A stretch of 64,000 nt of DNA from Paraglaciecola sp. L1A13 (lineage in GTDB: Bacteria > Pseudomonadota > Gammaproteobacteria > Enterobacterales > Alteromonadaceae): contig NZ_CP047024.1 of NCBI RefSeq assembly GCF_009796745.1, positions 4,898,001-4,962,000 on the forward strand. The letters run 5' to 3'. The notes beneath the pieces were generated by a model. It was not told the origin of the DNA. It did no database searches and was given only the letters and a program-made list of their open reading frames with translations. Below, piece after piece: positions 45,394 to 58,032 of the stretch; positions within the stretch are counted from its first letter, which is position 1, and every line of letters starts with the position of its first letter. Position numbers and translations under genes: made by a program.

Positions 45394-48300
45394 TTGAAAA
45401 TAGCTATTTTTTTCGCTTTTATGTTGTGCTGTTTTAGTGTCGATACTGAAGCGCAAAGCATCACAGTTCCGCATTTTTCAACATCAGAAATAACGCAAAG
45501 TGACATTAGTACTCAATTGACTTACTTGAGTATAGGTAGTGCTCAACTTCCTAACTATCAAAGCGCTTTGAAAGACTGGCTACACTCTTTTAAAGAGCGA
45601 GATATGAGTAGCCCATTTAAAGACAGATACGTTACCGCCTTCGAAATTTATAACGATACCAAAAATAAAAATTGGTTTCTTCATTCCAATGGATCCGTTG
45701 TCGAGACGTTACAAATATCCGTGTACAAAAATAACAACGCTGCACTGACAACGCTATCTGGATTAGATCACGAAAATAGTTATCCGTTACATTATGGCAG
45801 TCATATAACCGTGCAACCGGGTGAAACGATTACAGTACTAATGCTATTCAGTAGTGACTTTTTCTTTGCACCGATGAAGATAAAGCTACAAACCCAAGAC
45901 CATATGAAGCACATTGTGGCTATTCAAAATGTCACCTTATTTACCTGCTTCGGAATTTGCTTAGCGTTGGGTTTATATAACCTATTTATCTTTATTGTTA
46001 TGCGTGATAACCAATACCTTTATTACGCGCTGTCTACACTATTTTATGCCAGTTCATGGGCTGCTCTTTTCGGCGTATTTGAGTATTTAAATCTATTCAG
46101 TACAAAAATTTGGCTAATGCCGGGATTTTTACTCGGTTCAGCGTTTTCCGCATTTTTTCAAATTGCTTTTTTCCGTCTGAATATTACATCTAAACGTATT
46201 ATGTACCTTCTATTGGTAGTGGGTTGCTTGTGCTTATTGTTACTTCCGCTAGCATTTTATAGCCAAGCGATGGGCTTAATAGCCGTATCCATAATGAGTA
46301 CAGCCGTTTTATTAATCGGTCTAGGTGTAGGTATCGTTGCATGGAAACAAGGGTATAAACCAGCTCGTTATTTTGTTATTGCTCTAATTTGTGTGATAGC
46401 GCCAAATATCATTGGCAACTTATTAAATTTAAGAATATTGCCTGGTATCGGTAACATAGATATCTATTTATTAGGCTTTGTTGGTATTGCCGCAGATTCC
46501 TTGATTTTAGCATTTGCGCTCGCCGAAAAGATGCGCTTGATAAATTTACGCAATAACCAACTTAAATCTCAGTTAGAACACGCTGTCGAGCTTCGTACTC
46601 AGGCTCTAGTAGAAGCGAATCAAAATTTAGCCCTGTCTAATCGCAATCTTGTTGAAGCAAATTCAGCTAAAGATCACTTCTTAGCCAATATGAGTCACGA
46701 AATTCGCACGCCTCTTACCTCCATCATGGGATATGCAGACGGAATATTATTAGGCGATATCGACAAAGCCGAGCAAGAACGCGTGACTAATATTATTTAT
46801 CAAAACGGCGCACATTTGCTGCATATTATTAATGATATTCTTGATCTCAGTAAAATTGATGCCAACAAACTCGACTTCGACGCCTCACCTTGCCATTTGT
46901 TTTCTTTACTCGGGGAAATAGAGTCAGTGGTGAGTAAAAGGGCAAAAGACAAAGGCTTACGTTTTCGCATAGATTATGTATTTCCGCTGCCTGAAAAAAT
47001 TATTACTGACGCGACTCGGCTCAAACAAATATTATTTAATTTAACAAACAACGCGCTGAAATTTACACACCTCGGGCATATTCGTTTACACGTCAGTATC
47101 TTGGATTCGATGCTGGTAATCGAGGTGATCGATTCCGGAGAAGGGATCAGTCAAGGTGATTTACATAAGCTTTTTAATCCCTTTACTCAAGCCGATAGCT
47201 TGATCAATCGCCAAGTAGGAGGTACAGGTTTAGGTTTGAGTATAGCGAAGCGCTTAGCCCAAGGGTTAGGTGGCGACATCAAGGCCAAAAGTCAGCCCCG
47301 CCAAGGCAGTAACTTTACTATTACGATTAAACTGGTTACCCCTAAGGACACACCTTGGTTAAGTACCGCGCAGGAAGTTGACCTTTCAAACATTAATCAG
47401 GTTGTTCATTCTCCGAAATTACCTCTTTTAGGTGCTTGTAAGGTGTTACTCGCTGATGATCACCCAAACAATCGAGAGCTCGTGGCTTTACTGCTAAAAC
47501 GCATGAATATAGCGGTAACTGAAGTTGCAACAGGTCGACAAGCTTTGAACGTATTACAGACCGAACAATTTAATTTGTTACTACTTGATATTCATATGCC
47601 GGAACTTGATGGAGTGGAAACACTAAAACAAATCCGTAGTTTGGGAATTACCACGCCCGCTATCGCTTTGACTGCCAACACGATGAAGCATGAAGTCGAT
47701 TATTATTTACGAATTGGTTTTACCGATCATTTAGCCAAGCCCATTGAACGAAATATATTCGTTAATAAAGTCAGCCGTTACCTTAACTTAACAACTCCGG
47801 ATAAAGTGAAAGTCGCCGACGAAAAAATGCTGCCTCTAATCAATGGATACATTGCAGATTTACGCAATGAGCTGGCCATTATAGAGAAAGCTTGGCTAAA
47901 TAAAGATTTAACAGCGATCACTGAATCAATCCATAAAATTAAGGGTGCTGCTGGCTCATTTGGCTTAGCCAATATAAGTGAGGTATTTAAATCTTATGAA
48001 AGACTTATCGCAGATAATGACGAATTTACGTTAACAAAAAGCATAGCGAAAACACTTAAATACACCCATATGTGCCTCGGTCTACCAGGAGTAGACTTAG
48101 CTCAAGCAATCGTAAACTTTAACCAGTCACTTGAAACATACTTAGCGCAATTGCCGGCCGCTATTTCGCGCAGTGAAGCTGCGATTGATGATGTTATTAA
48201 ATTAATGAGAAAAGGAGACACGTTTACAGCCTTAAAAATAGTCGCTCTTTTACAGCAAGCTTTTGCAGATAACGCGTTTACACACGCCAATATTTATCTT

Positions 48301-48411
48301 GAACAACTTTCGTCTTTACTGATCACCGGCGAACAAAACATAAGTGTATACGAAGACGCTATTGAACCGATTAAAATAGCTCTTCAAAGGCTATCAGAGA
48401 CGTTGAAATAA
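45394..48411 (+). CDS. Hybrid sensor histidine kinase: 7TMR-DISM, HisKA, ATPase, REC, Hpt
   Basis: About 1005 residues if begun at TTG 45394, which gives a good signal peptide (KIAIFFAFMLCCFSVDTEAQS); the frame extends to 45292. Order: exported 7TMR-DISMED2-type sensor (about 25-185), seven membrane helices (about 185-390), coiled coil, HisKA with His near 435 in NMSHEIRTPLTS, HATPase with NLTNNALKFTH and GTGLGLSIAKRLAQGLGG, receiver domain with phospho-Asp near 732 in LLLDIHMPELDG and LAKPI, and Hpt with His near 847 in IHKIKGAAGSFG. All phosphorelay residues are present. No response regulator is adjacent, so the output partner is elsewhere; the extracellular ligand, possibly carbohydrate, is unknown. 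Confidence 0.92.
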   Translation: MKIAIFFAFMLCCFSVDTEAQSITVPHFSTSEITQSDISTQLTYLSIGSAQLPNYQSALKDWLHSFKERDMSSPFKDRYVTAFEIYNDTKNKNWFLHSNGSVVETLQISVYKNNNAALTTLSGLDHENSYPLHYGSHITVQPGETITVLMLFSSDFFFAPMKIKLQTQDHMKHIVAIQNVTLFTCFGICLALGLYNLFIFIVMRDNQYLYYALSTLFYASSWAALFGVFEYLNLFSTKIWLMPGFLLGSAFSAFFQIAFFRLNITSKRIMYLLLVVGCLCLLLLPLAFYSQAMGLIAVSIMSTAVLLIGLGVGIVAWKQGYKPARYFVIALICVIAPNIIGNLLNLRILPGIGNIDIYLLGFVGIAADSLILAFALAEKMRLINLRNNQLKSQLEHAVELRTQALVEANQNLALSNRNLVEANSAKDHFLANMSHEIRTPLTSIMGYADGILLGDIDKAEQERVTNIIYQNGAHLLHIINDILDLSKIDANKLDFDASPCHLFSLLGEIESVVSKRAKDKGLRFRIDYVFPLPEKIITDATRLKQILFNLTNNALKFTHLGHIRLHVSILDSMLVIEVIDSGEGISQGDLHKLFNPFTQADSLINRQVGGTGLGLSIAKRLAQGLGGDIKAKSQPRQGSNFTITIKLVTPKDTPWLSTAQEVDLSNINQVVHSPKLPLLGACKVLLADDHPNNRELVALLLKRMNIAVTEVATGRQALNVLQTEQFNLLLLDIHMPELDGVETLKQIRSLGITTPAIALTANTMKHEVDYYLRIGFTDHLAKPIERNIFVNKVSRYLNLTTPDKVKVADEKMLPLINGYIADLRNELAIIEKAWLNKDLTAITESIHKIKGAAGSFGLANISEVFKSYERLIADNDEFTLTKSIAKTLKYTHMCLGLPGVDLAQAIVNFNQSLETYLAQLPAAISRSEAAIDDVIKLMRKGDTFTALKIVALLQQAFADNAFTHANIYLEQLSSLLITGEQNISVYEDAIEPIKIALQRLSETLK

Positions 48412-48482
48412 GATATTAATGTGCTAACACCAATAAAAGAATAATTGAAGTGCGACGCCTCTGCTGCGTTTATTTTGGAGAC

Positions 48483-48508
48483 AAAAAACCCGGCTTATAG
48501 CCGGGTTT
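48483..48508 (-). terminator. Terminator of the atp operon
   Basis: AAACCCGGC (48486-48494) pairs with GCCGGGTTT (48500-48508) around a TTATA loop; the minus strand then reads six U. It lies 26 bases past the atpC stop. Confidence 0.9.
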
Positions 48509-48519
48509 CACATGAAACA
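48504..48519. promoter_or_regulatory. parS: parS-like ParB-binding site overlapping the atp terminator
   Basis: GGTTTCACATGAAACA differs from NGTTNCACGTGAAACN at one position (A for G at position 9). Its first five bases are part of the atp terminator stem. It is about 7 kb from parB and 11.5 kb from the origin. Confidence 0.65.
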
Positions 48520-48533
48520 ATTTAGCATTTCAA

Positions 48534-48947
48534 TTATTTGCGAAGTTTGCGAATCAATCGTAACTGCGCGATGGTTTCGGCAAGCTCTGCAGCAGCTTCT
48601 GCATATTCAAAATCAGCGCTTGGATTCGCAATATGTTCTTCAAGGCGCTTTTTCGCCTCTAAAACGGCTTGCTCATCTAAATCTGACGCGCGAACTGCTG
48701 TATCCGCTAGTACTGATATGTGACCGGGTTGTACTTCAAGTACGCCGCCAGCAACATAAATCAATTCTTCTTCGCCGAACTGCTTAACCACATTAACCAT
48801 TCCAGCTTTTATGGTAGTAAGCAAAGGAGCATGACCGTACTGAACACCAAGCTCACCTTCACTTCCGGTAACTTGAATGCTCTGTACTAATCCAGAAAAT
48901 ATACTATCTTCTGCGCTTACCACATTCAGTTGAATTGTCATTGCCAT
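48534..48947 (-). CDS. atpC: ATP synthase F1 subunit epsilon
   Basis: 137 residues from ATG 48947, four bases after AGGAGG. Part of the central stalk; also inhibits ATP hydrolysis. [19 protein letters not shown] at the start and [19 protein letters not shown] are typical. The two-helix C-terminus with inhibitory function is present. Last gene of the nine-gene operon; the terminator follows at 48483-48508. Confidence 0.97.
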   Translation of the reverse strand: MAMTIQLNVVSAEDSIFSGLVQSIQVTGSEGELGVQYGHAPLLTTIKAGMVNVVKQFGEEELIYVAGGVLEVQPGHISVLADTAVRASDLDEQAVLEAKKRLEEHIANPSADFEYAEAAAELAETIAQLRLIRKLRK

Positions 48948-48990
48948 AAAACCTCCTAACAAAAAAAATCAAACGTATCCGAAGATACGC

Positions 48991-50394
<1,404 letters not shown>

Positions 50395-50407
50395 CTAAAA
50401 CCTTTGC

Positions 50408-51268
50408 CTACACCGCTGCCGCGCCGCTTACAATCTCACTGATTTCTTGTGTGATTGCTGCTTGACGAGCTTTGTTGTATATCAGTTGTAAGTCATCAAT
50501 TAAGTCACCTGCGTTATCCGTGGCCGCTTTCATTGCGACCATGCGAGCAGCTTGCTCGGAGGCAGCGTTTTCAACTACGCCTTGATATACTTGAGACTCA
50601 ATGTAACGAACCAGTAATGTGTCCAAAATTGGTTTTGGATCCGGTTCGTATATATAATCCCAACGGTGCTTTAATGCTTTATCGTCAGATTTAGGCAAAG
50701 GTAACAATTGATCGATCAGTGGCTCTTGAGCCATGGTGTTTACAAACTTGTTGAACACCAAATACAGGCGGTCGATTTTACCTTCGTTGAAGGCCGTTAG
50801 CATAATACGTACTAAACCAATCACATCTTTCACACTTGGTGAATCACCAATGCCTGATTCAGCGGCCAACATATTGCCACCGAAACGGTTGAAAAATGCA
50901 CATGATTTAGAACCTAGTGCTGCAAAATCAACATCTACACCTTGTTCTTGCCATTTTTTCGCTTCTTTCGTGACCTTCTTGAATTCGTTGGTGTTTAAAC
51001 CACCACATAATCCACGGTCAGTAGAAATAACGATATAGCCGACACGCTTTATCTCACGGTCTTCTAAGTAAGGATGGCGATATTCAAGGTTAGCGTTAGC
51101 CAGGTGACCGATCACGTTTCGAATATTCTCAGCGTATGGACGACTTGCAGTCATACGGTCTTGCGCCTTTTTCATTTTAGACGCAGCAACCATTTCCATT
51201 GCACTGGTGATTTTCTGAGTATTTTTAATACTCCCGATCTTACCTTTTATCTCTTTACCGCTAGCCAT
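50408..51268 (-). CDS. atpG: ATP synthase F1 subunit gamma
   Basis: 286 residues. Rotor shaft of F1, with the long N-terminal helix ([39 protein letters not shown]) and C-terminal helix ([22 protein letters not shown]) that form the coiled coil, and the [11 protein letters not shown] loop typical of bacterial gamma. GGAGAT precedes the ATG. Position between atpA and atpD is the usual one. Confidence 0.98.
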   Translation of the reverse strand: MASGKEIKGKIGSIKNTQKITSAMEMVAASKMKKAQDRMTASRPYAENIRNVIGHLANANLEYRHPYLEDREIKRVGYIVISTDRGLCGGLNTNEFKKVTKEAKKWQEQGVDVDFAALGSKSCAFFNRFGGNMLAAESGIGDSPSVKDVIGLVRIMLTAFNEGKIDRLYLVFNKFVNTMAQEPLIDQLLPLPKSDDKALKHRWDYIYEPDPKPILDTLLVRYIESQVYQGVVENAASEQAARMVAMKAATDNAGDLIDDLQLIYNKARQAAITQEISEIVSGAAAV

Positions 51269-51323
51269 AAATCTATCTCCGATTATTCAACGAATGCACT
51301 GTCCGCGAAGACAGTGCCATTGA

Positions 51324-52865
51324 TTACCAAGTTTGTGTTGCTTTAAATTTCTCTAAAGCTTCAGCTAACATGGCTTCAATTTCAGCGTTGAAATTACCTG
51401 TATCGTTGATAGTTTTTATCAGCTCAGCGTAATCGCTGTTCATGTACGAGTGCAACGCAGCTTCAAAATCTAAGATTTTATCTAGCTCAACGTCTTTCAA
51501 GTAACCTTTTTCAACAGCGAACAATGAAAGAGCCATATCAGCCACTGAAAGTGGAGAATATTGGTTCTGCTTCATTAATTCCATTACACGCTCACCATGC
51601 TCAAGTTGAGCACGAGTCGCTTCGTCAAGGTCAGATGCGAATTGCGAGAATGCCGCTAATTCACGATACTGAGCAAGCGCTAGACGTATACCACCACCTA
51701 ACTTCTTAACGATTTTAGTTTGCGCAGCACCACCAACACGAGAGACTGAAATACCAGCATTAACCGCAGGACGAATACCTGAGTTAAACAAATCAGTTTC
51801 TAGGAAGATCTGACCATCCGTAATTGATATTACGTTGGTCGGTACGAATGCTGATACGTCACCGGCTTGGGTTTCGATAATAGGTAATGCGGTCAAAGAA
51901 CCTGTTTTACCTTTAACTTCACCGTTGGTGAACTTCTCTACGTAGTTTTCGTTCACACGTGCAGCACGCTCTAGAAGGCGTGAGTGCAAGTAGAAAACGT
52001 CACCAGGATAGGCTTCACGACCTGGCGGACGACGTAGTAATAGTGAAATTTGACGATAAGCAACAGCTTGCTTAGACAAGTCATCGTATACGATCAACGC
52101 GTCTTCACCACGGTCACGGAAGTATTCACCCATAGTACAGCCAGAGTAGGGTGCTAGGTACTGCAATGCCGCTGATTCAGAAGCAGATGCTGCAACAACA
52201 ATGGTATGAGCCATTGCACCGTGTTCTTCAAGCTTACGCACTACGTTAGCAATCGTTGACGCTTTTTGGCCAATTGCTACATAAACACATTTAACGCCAG
52301 AGTCTTTTTGATTGATGATCGCATCGATGGCCAAAGCAGTTTTACCTGTTTGACGGTCACCGATAACCAATTCACGTTGTCCACGACCAACTGGGATCAT
52401 GGCATCAACCGATTTATAACCGGTTTGAATAGGTTGATCTACCGACTGACGTTCAATAACGCCAGGGGCAATTTTTTCTACGGGTTCAAACCCATCAGCT
52501 TCAATTGCTCCTTTCCCATCGATTGGGGCACCAAGTGTGTTTACAACACGACCTAGTAATCCACGACCTACTGGTACTTCAAGGATACGACCTGATGAGG
52601 TTACCTTTGTGCCTTCTTGAAGGTCAGCGTAAGGGCCCATAACAACCGCACCTACAGAGTCACGCTCTAGGTTCAATGCGATAGCGTAGCGATTACCAGG
52701 AAGCTCAATCATTTCACCTTGCATTACATCTGCAAGGCCATGAATACGGATAATACCGTCGGTTACACCAACGATAGTTCCTTCGTTACGAGCTTCACTT
52801 ACTACTTCAAACTGTTCAATTCGCTGTTTGATCAGTTCTGCAATTTCAGTGGAATTCAGTTGCAT
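51324..52865 (-). CDS. atpA: ATP synthase F1 subunit alpha
   Basis: 513 residues, as in E. coli. Non-catalytic nucleotide-binding subunit with Walker A GDRQTGKT near residue 170 and the Arg finger region [10 protein letters not shown]. The N-terminal [20 protein letters not shown] binds the delta subunit. GGGGAAAAGAGC precedes the ATG. Confidence 0.98.
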   Translation of the reverse strand: MQLNSTEIAELIKQRIEQFEVVSEARNEGTIVGVTDGIIRIHGLADVMQGEMIELPGNRYAIALNLERDSVGAVVMGPYADLQEGTKVTSSGRILEVPVGRGLLGRVVNTLGAPIDGKGAIEADGFEPVEKIAPGVIERQSVDQPIQTGYKSVDAMIPVGRGQRELVIGDRQTGKTALAIDAIINQKDSGVKCVYVAIGQKASTIANVVRKLEEHGAMAHTIVVAASASESAALQYLAPYSGCTMGEYFRDRGEDALIVYDDLSKQAVAYRQISLLLRRPPGREAYPGDVFYLHSRLLERAARVNENYVEKFTNGEVKGKTGSLTALPIIETQAGDVSAFVPTNVISITDGQIFLETDLFNSGIRPAVNAGISVSRVGGAAQTKIVKKLGGGIRLALAQYRELAAFSQFASDLDEATRAQLEHGERVMELMKQNQYSPLSVADMALSLFAVEKGYLKDVELDKILDFEAALHSYMNSDYAELIKTINDTGNFNAEIEAMLAEALEKFKATQTW

Positions 52866-52878
52866 GCTCTTTTCCCCG

Positions 52879-53412
52879 TTATGCTTGTAACGCGTCTGTG
52901 AGACGGTTTAATTTACTTTTAACCGATCCATCAATCACTGTATCACCGGCTTTAATAACTACTCCGGCAATCAGCGTAGGGTCGACGCTACAATTAAGCT
53001 TAACTTTTCGTGCAAGACGCTTTTCAAGGGCTGCGCTAATATCGGCTTTTTGTTTAGCATTAAGTTCGCTTGCTGATATAACATCAGCATCGATCTCTTT
53101 GTCGAATTCAGCTTTGAATTCGTTAAACAAAACAGATATTTCAGGAAGCGCTTGAAGACGTTTATTTTCAGCCAAAACCGTTACTAGGTTCTGACCATGT
53201 TGGTCGAGTTGCTCACCACAGACTTTATTAAAAATCTCTGCTAGCGAATCAGGCGCGACAGCCCCAGACATTAAATTTTTAATATCAGGGTTGACCGCGA
53301 CTTGCGCTGCAAAGACCAGCATTTCTTGCCAGCCCGCGATAATTTTCTGCTCAACCGCATAATCGAACGCAGCTTTTGCGTAAGGGCGAGCAATGGTAGT
53401 CAATTCAGACAT
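52879..53412 (-). CDS. atpH: ATP synthase F1 subunit delta
   Basis: 177 residues, as in E. coli. Links the peripheral stalk b dimer to the top of F1. N-terminal helical bundle ([19 protein letters not shown]) and C-terminal [33 protein letters not shown] are canonical. AAGGGGAATTTGAGCT precedes the ATG; 14 bases separate it from atpF. Confidence 0.97.
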   Translation of the reverse strand: MSELTTIARPYAKAAFDYAVEQKIIAGWQEMLVFAAQVAVNPDIKNLMSGAVAPDSLAEIFNKVCGEQLDQHGQNLVTVLAENKRLQALPEISVLFNEFKAEFDKEIDADVISASELNAKQKADISAALEKRLARKVKLNCSVDPTLIAGVVIKAGDTVIDGSVKSKLNRLTDALQA

Positions 53413-53426
53413 AGCTCAAATTCCCC

Positions 53427-53897
53427 TTATAGCTCGGCGACAAGTTTTGCAACTATGTCACTTTGCGCTGCTGCATCAATTTGACGCTCAAGAATTCTCT
53501 CAGCACCGGCAACAGCTAACGCTGCGACTTGCTTACGCAAATCTTCTTTTGCACGGTTACGCTCAGCTTCGATCTCAGCATGACCTTGAGCAATGATATT
53601 CTCACGCTCTTGGTGGGCACGTTGCGTTTCCTCATCAACAATTTGAGTACCACGCTTCTTAGCCTGCTCGATAATTCCAGCTGCTTGAGTTTTCGCCTCT
53701 TTTAACTGCTCAGTTACTTTATCTTGAGCTAGTTCTAGATCTTTTTCGCCGCGTTCAGACGCAGCAAGACCATCAGCAATTTTCTTTTGACGTTCTTCTA
53801 TTGCGCCCATAATTGGGGGCCATACAAACTTCATGCAAAACCACACGAAGAAAATAAATGCTAGAAGTTCGCCAAATAGAGTGGCATTGATATTCAA
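53427..53897 (-). CDS. atpF: ATP synthase Fo subunit b
   Basis: 156 residues, as in E. coli. N-terminal membrane helix ([29 protein letters not shown]) followed by a long charged coiled coil, forming the peripheral stalk dimer. The start codon is TTG at 53897, supported by GGAGGAG at eight bases and by exact agreement with the family N-terminus. The TTG may hold b expression below that of c, which has an ATG start. Confidence 0.97.
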   Translation of the reverse strand: MNINATLFGELLAFIFFVWFCMKFVWPPIMGAIEERQKKIADGLAASERGEKDLELAQDKVTEQLKEAKTQAAGIIEQAKKRGTQIVDEETQRAHQERENIIAQGHAEIEAERNRAKEDLRKQVAALAVAGAERILERQIDAAAQSDIVAKLVAEL

Positions 53898-53936
53898 AAC
53901 CGCTCCTCCTATATTCGTTATTGTCTAGTTAGGTGC

Positions 53937-54191
<255 letters not shown>

Positions 54192-54238
54192 TCACCTTTG
54201 TGTTTAAGTTAATGTTAAAAAAATAAAACGTTGTAAAA

Positions 54239-55087
<849 letters not shown>

Positions 55088-55096
55088 TTAGTCTCG

Positions 55097-55486
55097 TTAA
55101 TCTCTAACGCGACCTAAAAATAATATTGCTGGCCACTGGCTAACTAAGGTCACTACATAACTCAACAACAATGGCAGCGGTTGTACGTCTTTCCATTGAT
55201 AAACCACAATAAAAAAAATGATAGTGGTGAAAAATTTGAGTTTTGAGCCTTTATTAAATTGTTGCACGACCAGTTTATTTTTACTGGCACCAGCGTATCT
55301 AAATGCAAAATAGGCGAATATGGCGCTGGGCAACATACAAATAACACCGCCCAACAGAGATGATATAGCCGAGTTATGACCAAAAAATACCGCGAAAAAT
55401 ACACTTAGGACGATAATAACAATCACTTGGCAATAAAAAATGTGTTTTGCCAACTCTCGACCCGATGCGGTTAAACTCGCTATCAA
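55097..55486 (-). CDS. atpI: ATP synthase accessory subunit I
   Basis: 129 residues with four hydrophobic helices. AtpI is a weakly conserved membrane protein that assists c-ring assembly and Mg2+ supply. It is recognised mainly by position as the first gene of the operon and by topology. The start is TTG at 55486 with AGAGGAA five bases upstream. It lies 101 bases after parB in the same direction. Confidence 0.85.
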   Translation of the reverse strand: MIASLTASGRELAKHIFYCQVIVIIVLSVFFAVFFGHNSAISSLLGGVICMLPSAIFAYFAFRYAGASKNKLVVQQFNKGSKLKFFTTIIFFIVVYQWKDVQPLPLLLSYVVTLVSQWPAILFLGRVRD

Positions 55487-55587
55487 CTTATTCCTCTACT
55501 TGCTGATACCTTCAAAAGCGCCGAAAGTATACTTATCTGCGACGAATTTACAACTGAAAAGGGTATTTCGTCTGCCTATTTGTAACA

Positions 55588-56460
55588 TTACTTTATGTGC
55601 GACAAAATTCCGTCTAATTCATCTAAACTAGAAAAATTTATAACTACTTTACCTTTGCCTTTGGCGTTATGGGCAATTTGTACTGGTGCGCCTAAATTTT
55701 GCGACAACTTATCTTGTAAACGCTCTACATCAGGATCAAGTTTTTTATCTACTTTTGGGCTAGCTGGTTCAAGAAATTTACGCACTAAATTTTCGGTATC
55801 GCGAACGGTTAAACCTTTGCCAGACACTATATGTGCTGCTTCTAGTTGCGAATCACCGTCAAGGCCGAGCAGTGCTCTAGCATGGCCCATTTCAATATCG
55901 CCGTGTTCGAGTAATAATTTTACATCTTCGTGAAGATTATTTAGACGCATTAAATTAGTCACTGTAGTGCGAGACTTGCCAACGGCGGTAGCGACTTCTT
56001 GGTGAGTTAATTCAAATTCATTCATCAGACGCTCAAGTGCTTGAGCTTCTTCCATGGCATTTAAATCTTCACGTTGAATATTTTCAATCAAAGCAATCGC
56101 AACAGCCGCTTCATCGGGCACATCTTTGATTAAACAGGGGACGGTTTCTAAACCAGCCAGTTGGGATGCTCTCCAGCGACGCTCGCCCGCAATAATTTCA
56201 AATTCGTTGTTACCAACGGTACGTACAATAATCGGCTGAATTATACCCTGAGAACGGATAGATGAGGCTAAATCTTCCAGTGCGTCAGATGACATATCTT
56301 TACGGGGTTGATATTTACCAGGCTTAAGGAACTCGATGGCTAGTTGTTGTAATTCACTGTCGGTATGTTGTATTTGCTGACCTTCAGCATTACGTGATGC
56401 TTGACTAGTCGCCAATAATGCATCTAAACCTCGCCCTAATCCTCTTTTTTTCACTGACAT
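55588..56460 (-). CDS. parB: Chromosome partitioning protein ParB
   Basis: 290 residues. N-terminal ParB/Srx CTPase domain with GERRWRASQLAGLETVPC, central helix-turn-helix (LTHQEVATAVGKSRTTVTNLMRLN) that reads parS, and C-terminal dimerisation region (GKGKVVINFSSLDELDGILSHI). ParB binds parS, slides as a CTP-dependent clamp and recruits SMC and ParA. Two parS-like sites in the window (35306 and 48504) are its likely targets. It follows parA by 33 bases. Confidence 0.97.
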   Translation of the reverse strand: MSVKKRGLGRGLDALLATSQASRNAEGQQIQHTDSELQQLAIEFLKPGKYQPRKDMSSDALEDLASSIRSQGIIQPIIVRTVGNNEFEIIAGERRWRASQLAGLETVPCLIKDVPDEAAVAIALIENIQREDLNAMEEAQALERLMNEFELTHQEVATAVGKSRTTVTNLMRLNNLHEDVKLLLEHGDIEMGHARALLGLDGDSQLEAAHIVSGKGLTVRDTENLVRKFLEPASPKVDKKLDPDVERLQDKLSQNLGAPVQIAHNAKGKGKVVINFSSLDELDGILSHIK

Positions 56461-56493
56461 GTATTTCTCTATTCAACCGGTATTAATATTGAG

Positions 56494-57282
56494 TTAACTA
56501 ACTTTCGCGACGGTATCTTTTTTGCTACGTCGAAGTATTTCACCAGCAAGTGCCAAATAAGCTTTAGATCCTGTAGAAGAGCGATCATAGTACATTGCTG
56601 GCGTACCGAAGCTAGGAGCTTCAGCCAAACGAACATTACGCGGTATTACTGTACGGTATACTTGTTCACCAAAATGGCGCTTAAGCTGCTCCGATACGTC
56701 ATTAGCAAGGCGATTACGTGGATCGTACATTGTACGTAACACCCCTTCAATTGTTAATGCAGGATTTACCACAGAAGCCAGTTTTTTAATGGTATCCATT
56801 AATGCTGTCAGGCCCTCAAGTGCGTAATATTCACACTGCATCGGCACGAGAACCGAATCTGCAGCAGCCATGGCATTGACCGTCAATTGATTTAGCGAAG
56901 GAGGGCAATCAATAAAAATAAAATCATAGTAATCACGCACAGAAGCTAACGCATTTCGCAAGCGCAGTTCTCGAGCAAATACTTCCATCAACTTAATTTC
57001 AGCAGCAGTCACGTCAGCATTAGCGGCAATAAGATCGTATTTACCGCTTGTTTCTGTAATAACGACTTCTTTGAAAGGTTTTTCTTCGATCAATAACTCA
57101 TAACAAGTATTAGGTGTATCATACTTATCAACACCGCTTCCCATGGTGGCGTTACCTTGTGGATCTAAATCGATCAATAAGACTTTACGCTTGGTAGCTG
57201 CCATTGAAGCAGCTACGTTCACCGCAGTAGTAGTTTTACCTACGCCACCTTTCTGATTGGCAATTGCAATGACTCTTCCCAA
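56494..57282 (-). CDS. parA: Chromosome partitioning ATPase ParA (Soj)
   Basis: 262 residues. Deviant Walker A KGGVGKTTTAVN at 11-22, Walker A' and B (LLIDLDPQGN and FIFIDCPPSLN) and the C-terminal basic region. ParA binds nucleoid DNA with ATP and moves the ParB-parS complex. The start is TTG at 57282 with GGAA nine bases upstream. It follows rsmG by 111 bases, in the common order mnmG-rsmG-parA-parB. Confidence 0.97.
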   Translation of the reverse strand: MGRVIAIANQKGGVGKTTTAVNVAASMAATKRKVLLIDLDPQGNATMGSGVDKYDTPNTCYELLIEEKPFKEVVITETSGKYDLIAANADVTAAEIKLMEVFARELRLRNALASVRDYYDFIFIDCPPSLNQLTVNAMAAADSVLVPMQCEYYALEGLTALMDTIKKLASVVNPALTIEGVLRTMYDPRNRLANDVSEQLKRHFGEQVYRTVIPRNVRLAEAPSFGTPAMYYDRSSTGSKAYLALAGEILRRSKKDTVAKVS

Positions 57283-57393
57283 AATAGTATTCCAGTCGTA
57301 TATATGGCGTATCAGTTACGTAGAACAGATACACGTAGTGAAAAAATTATCTAGCAGAAGATAAAGCTTTTGCCGCTAAAAGGGAATGCTCGA

Positions 57394-58032
57394 TTAACAC
57401 TTAACAATCTTAATTAAATGTCTTTCGCCGTCTAATTCTGGTACCTGTAATTGAATAACATTCGCCACCGTAAAGCCTGCAAGTAATTCATCTATCTCTT
57501 GTTGAGGTAACTGCCCTTTAAGAGCAATAAATGACCCCTTTTCATCGATTAAGTGCTGACACCAACTCAACATATCATTCAACGAAGCAAAAGCACGGCT
57601 TAGTACACCATTTAACTGATGGGGACTAACAAAGTCTTCGACTCTTGATTGAACGGGCATAATATTATCGATCTTAAGCTCATAAGCTACTTGTTTCATA
57701 AACCGAACACGTTTACCTAAACTATCTAGCAATATGAAGTGTGTGTCGGGAAGCATGATCGCTAGCGGGATCCCTGGCAAACCAGGGCCTGTGCCAACGT
57801 CTATGTAATGGCTTTGATTCAAATGACTAGCAACTACGATAGAATCCATAATGTGCTTTAGCAACATTGATTCAGCATCTCGTACTGACGTCAGATTGTA
57901 AGCTTTATTCCATTTTTGCAGCAACTGTACAAACCCTACTAACTTACGTATTTGGATTTCGCTAACCTGCAAATCAATTTTGCTTACGTGGCCAACTAAT
58001 AAATTAACTAAATATTCTGTATTGTCTGACAT
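57394..58032 (-). CDS. rsmG: 16S rRNA (guanine-N7-)-methyltransferase RsmG
   Basis: 212 residues (E. coli 207). Methylates G527 of 16S rRNA; loss gives low-level streptomycin resistance in several species. SAM motif [19 protein letters not shown] and [25 protein letters not shown] are family marks. Its ATG shares one base with the mnmG stop (TAATG), so translation is coupled. Confidence 0.97.
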   Translation of the reverse strand: MSDNTEYLVNLLVGHVSKIDLQVSEIQIRKLVGFVQLLQKWNKAYNLTSVRDAESMLLKHIMDSIVVASHLNQSHYIDVGTGPGLPGIPLAIMLPDTHFILLDSLGKRVRFMKQVAYELKIDNIMPVQSRVEDFVSPHQLNGVLSRAFASLNDMLSWCQHLIDEKGSFIALKGQLPQQEIDELLAGFTVANVIQLQVPELDGERHLIKIVKC

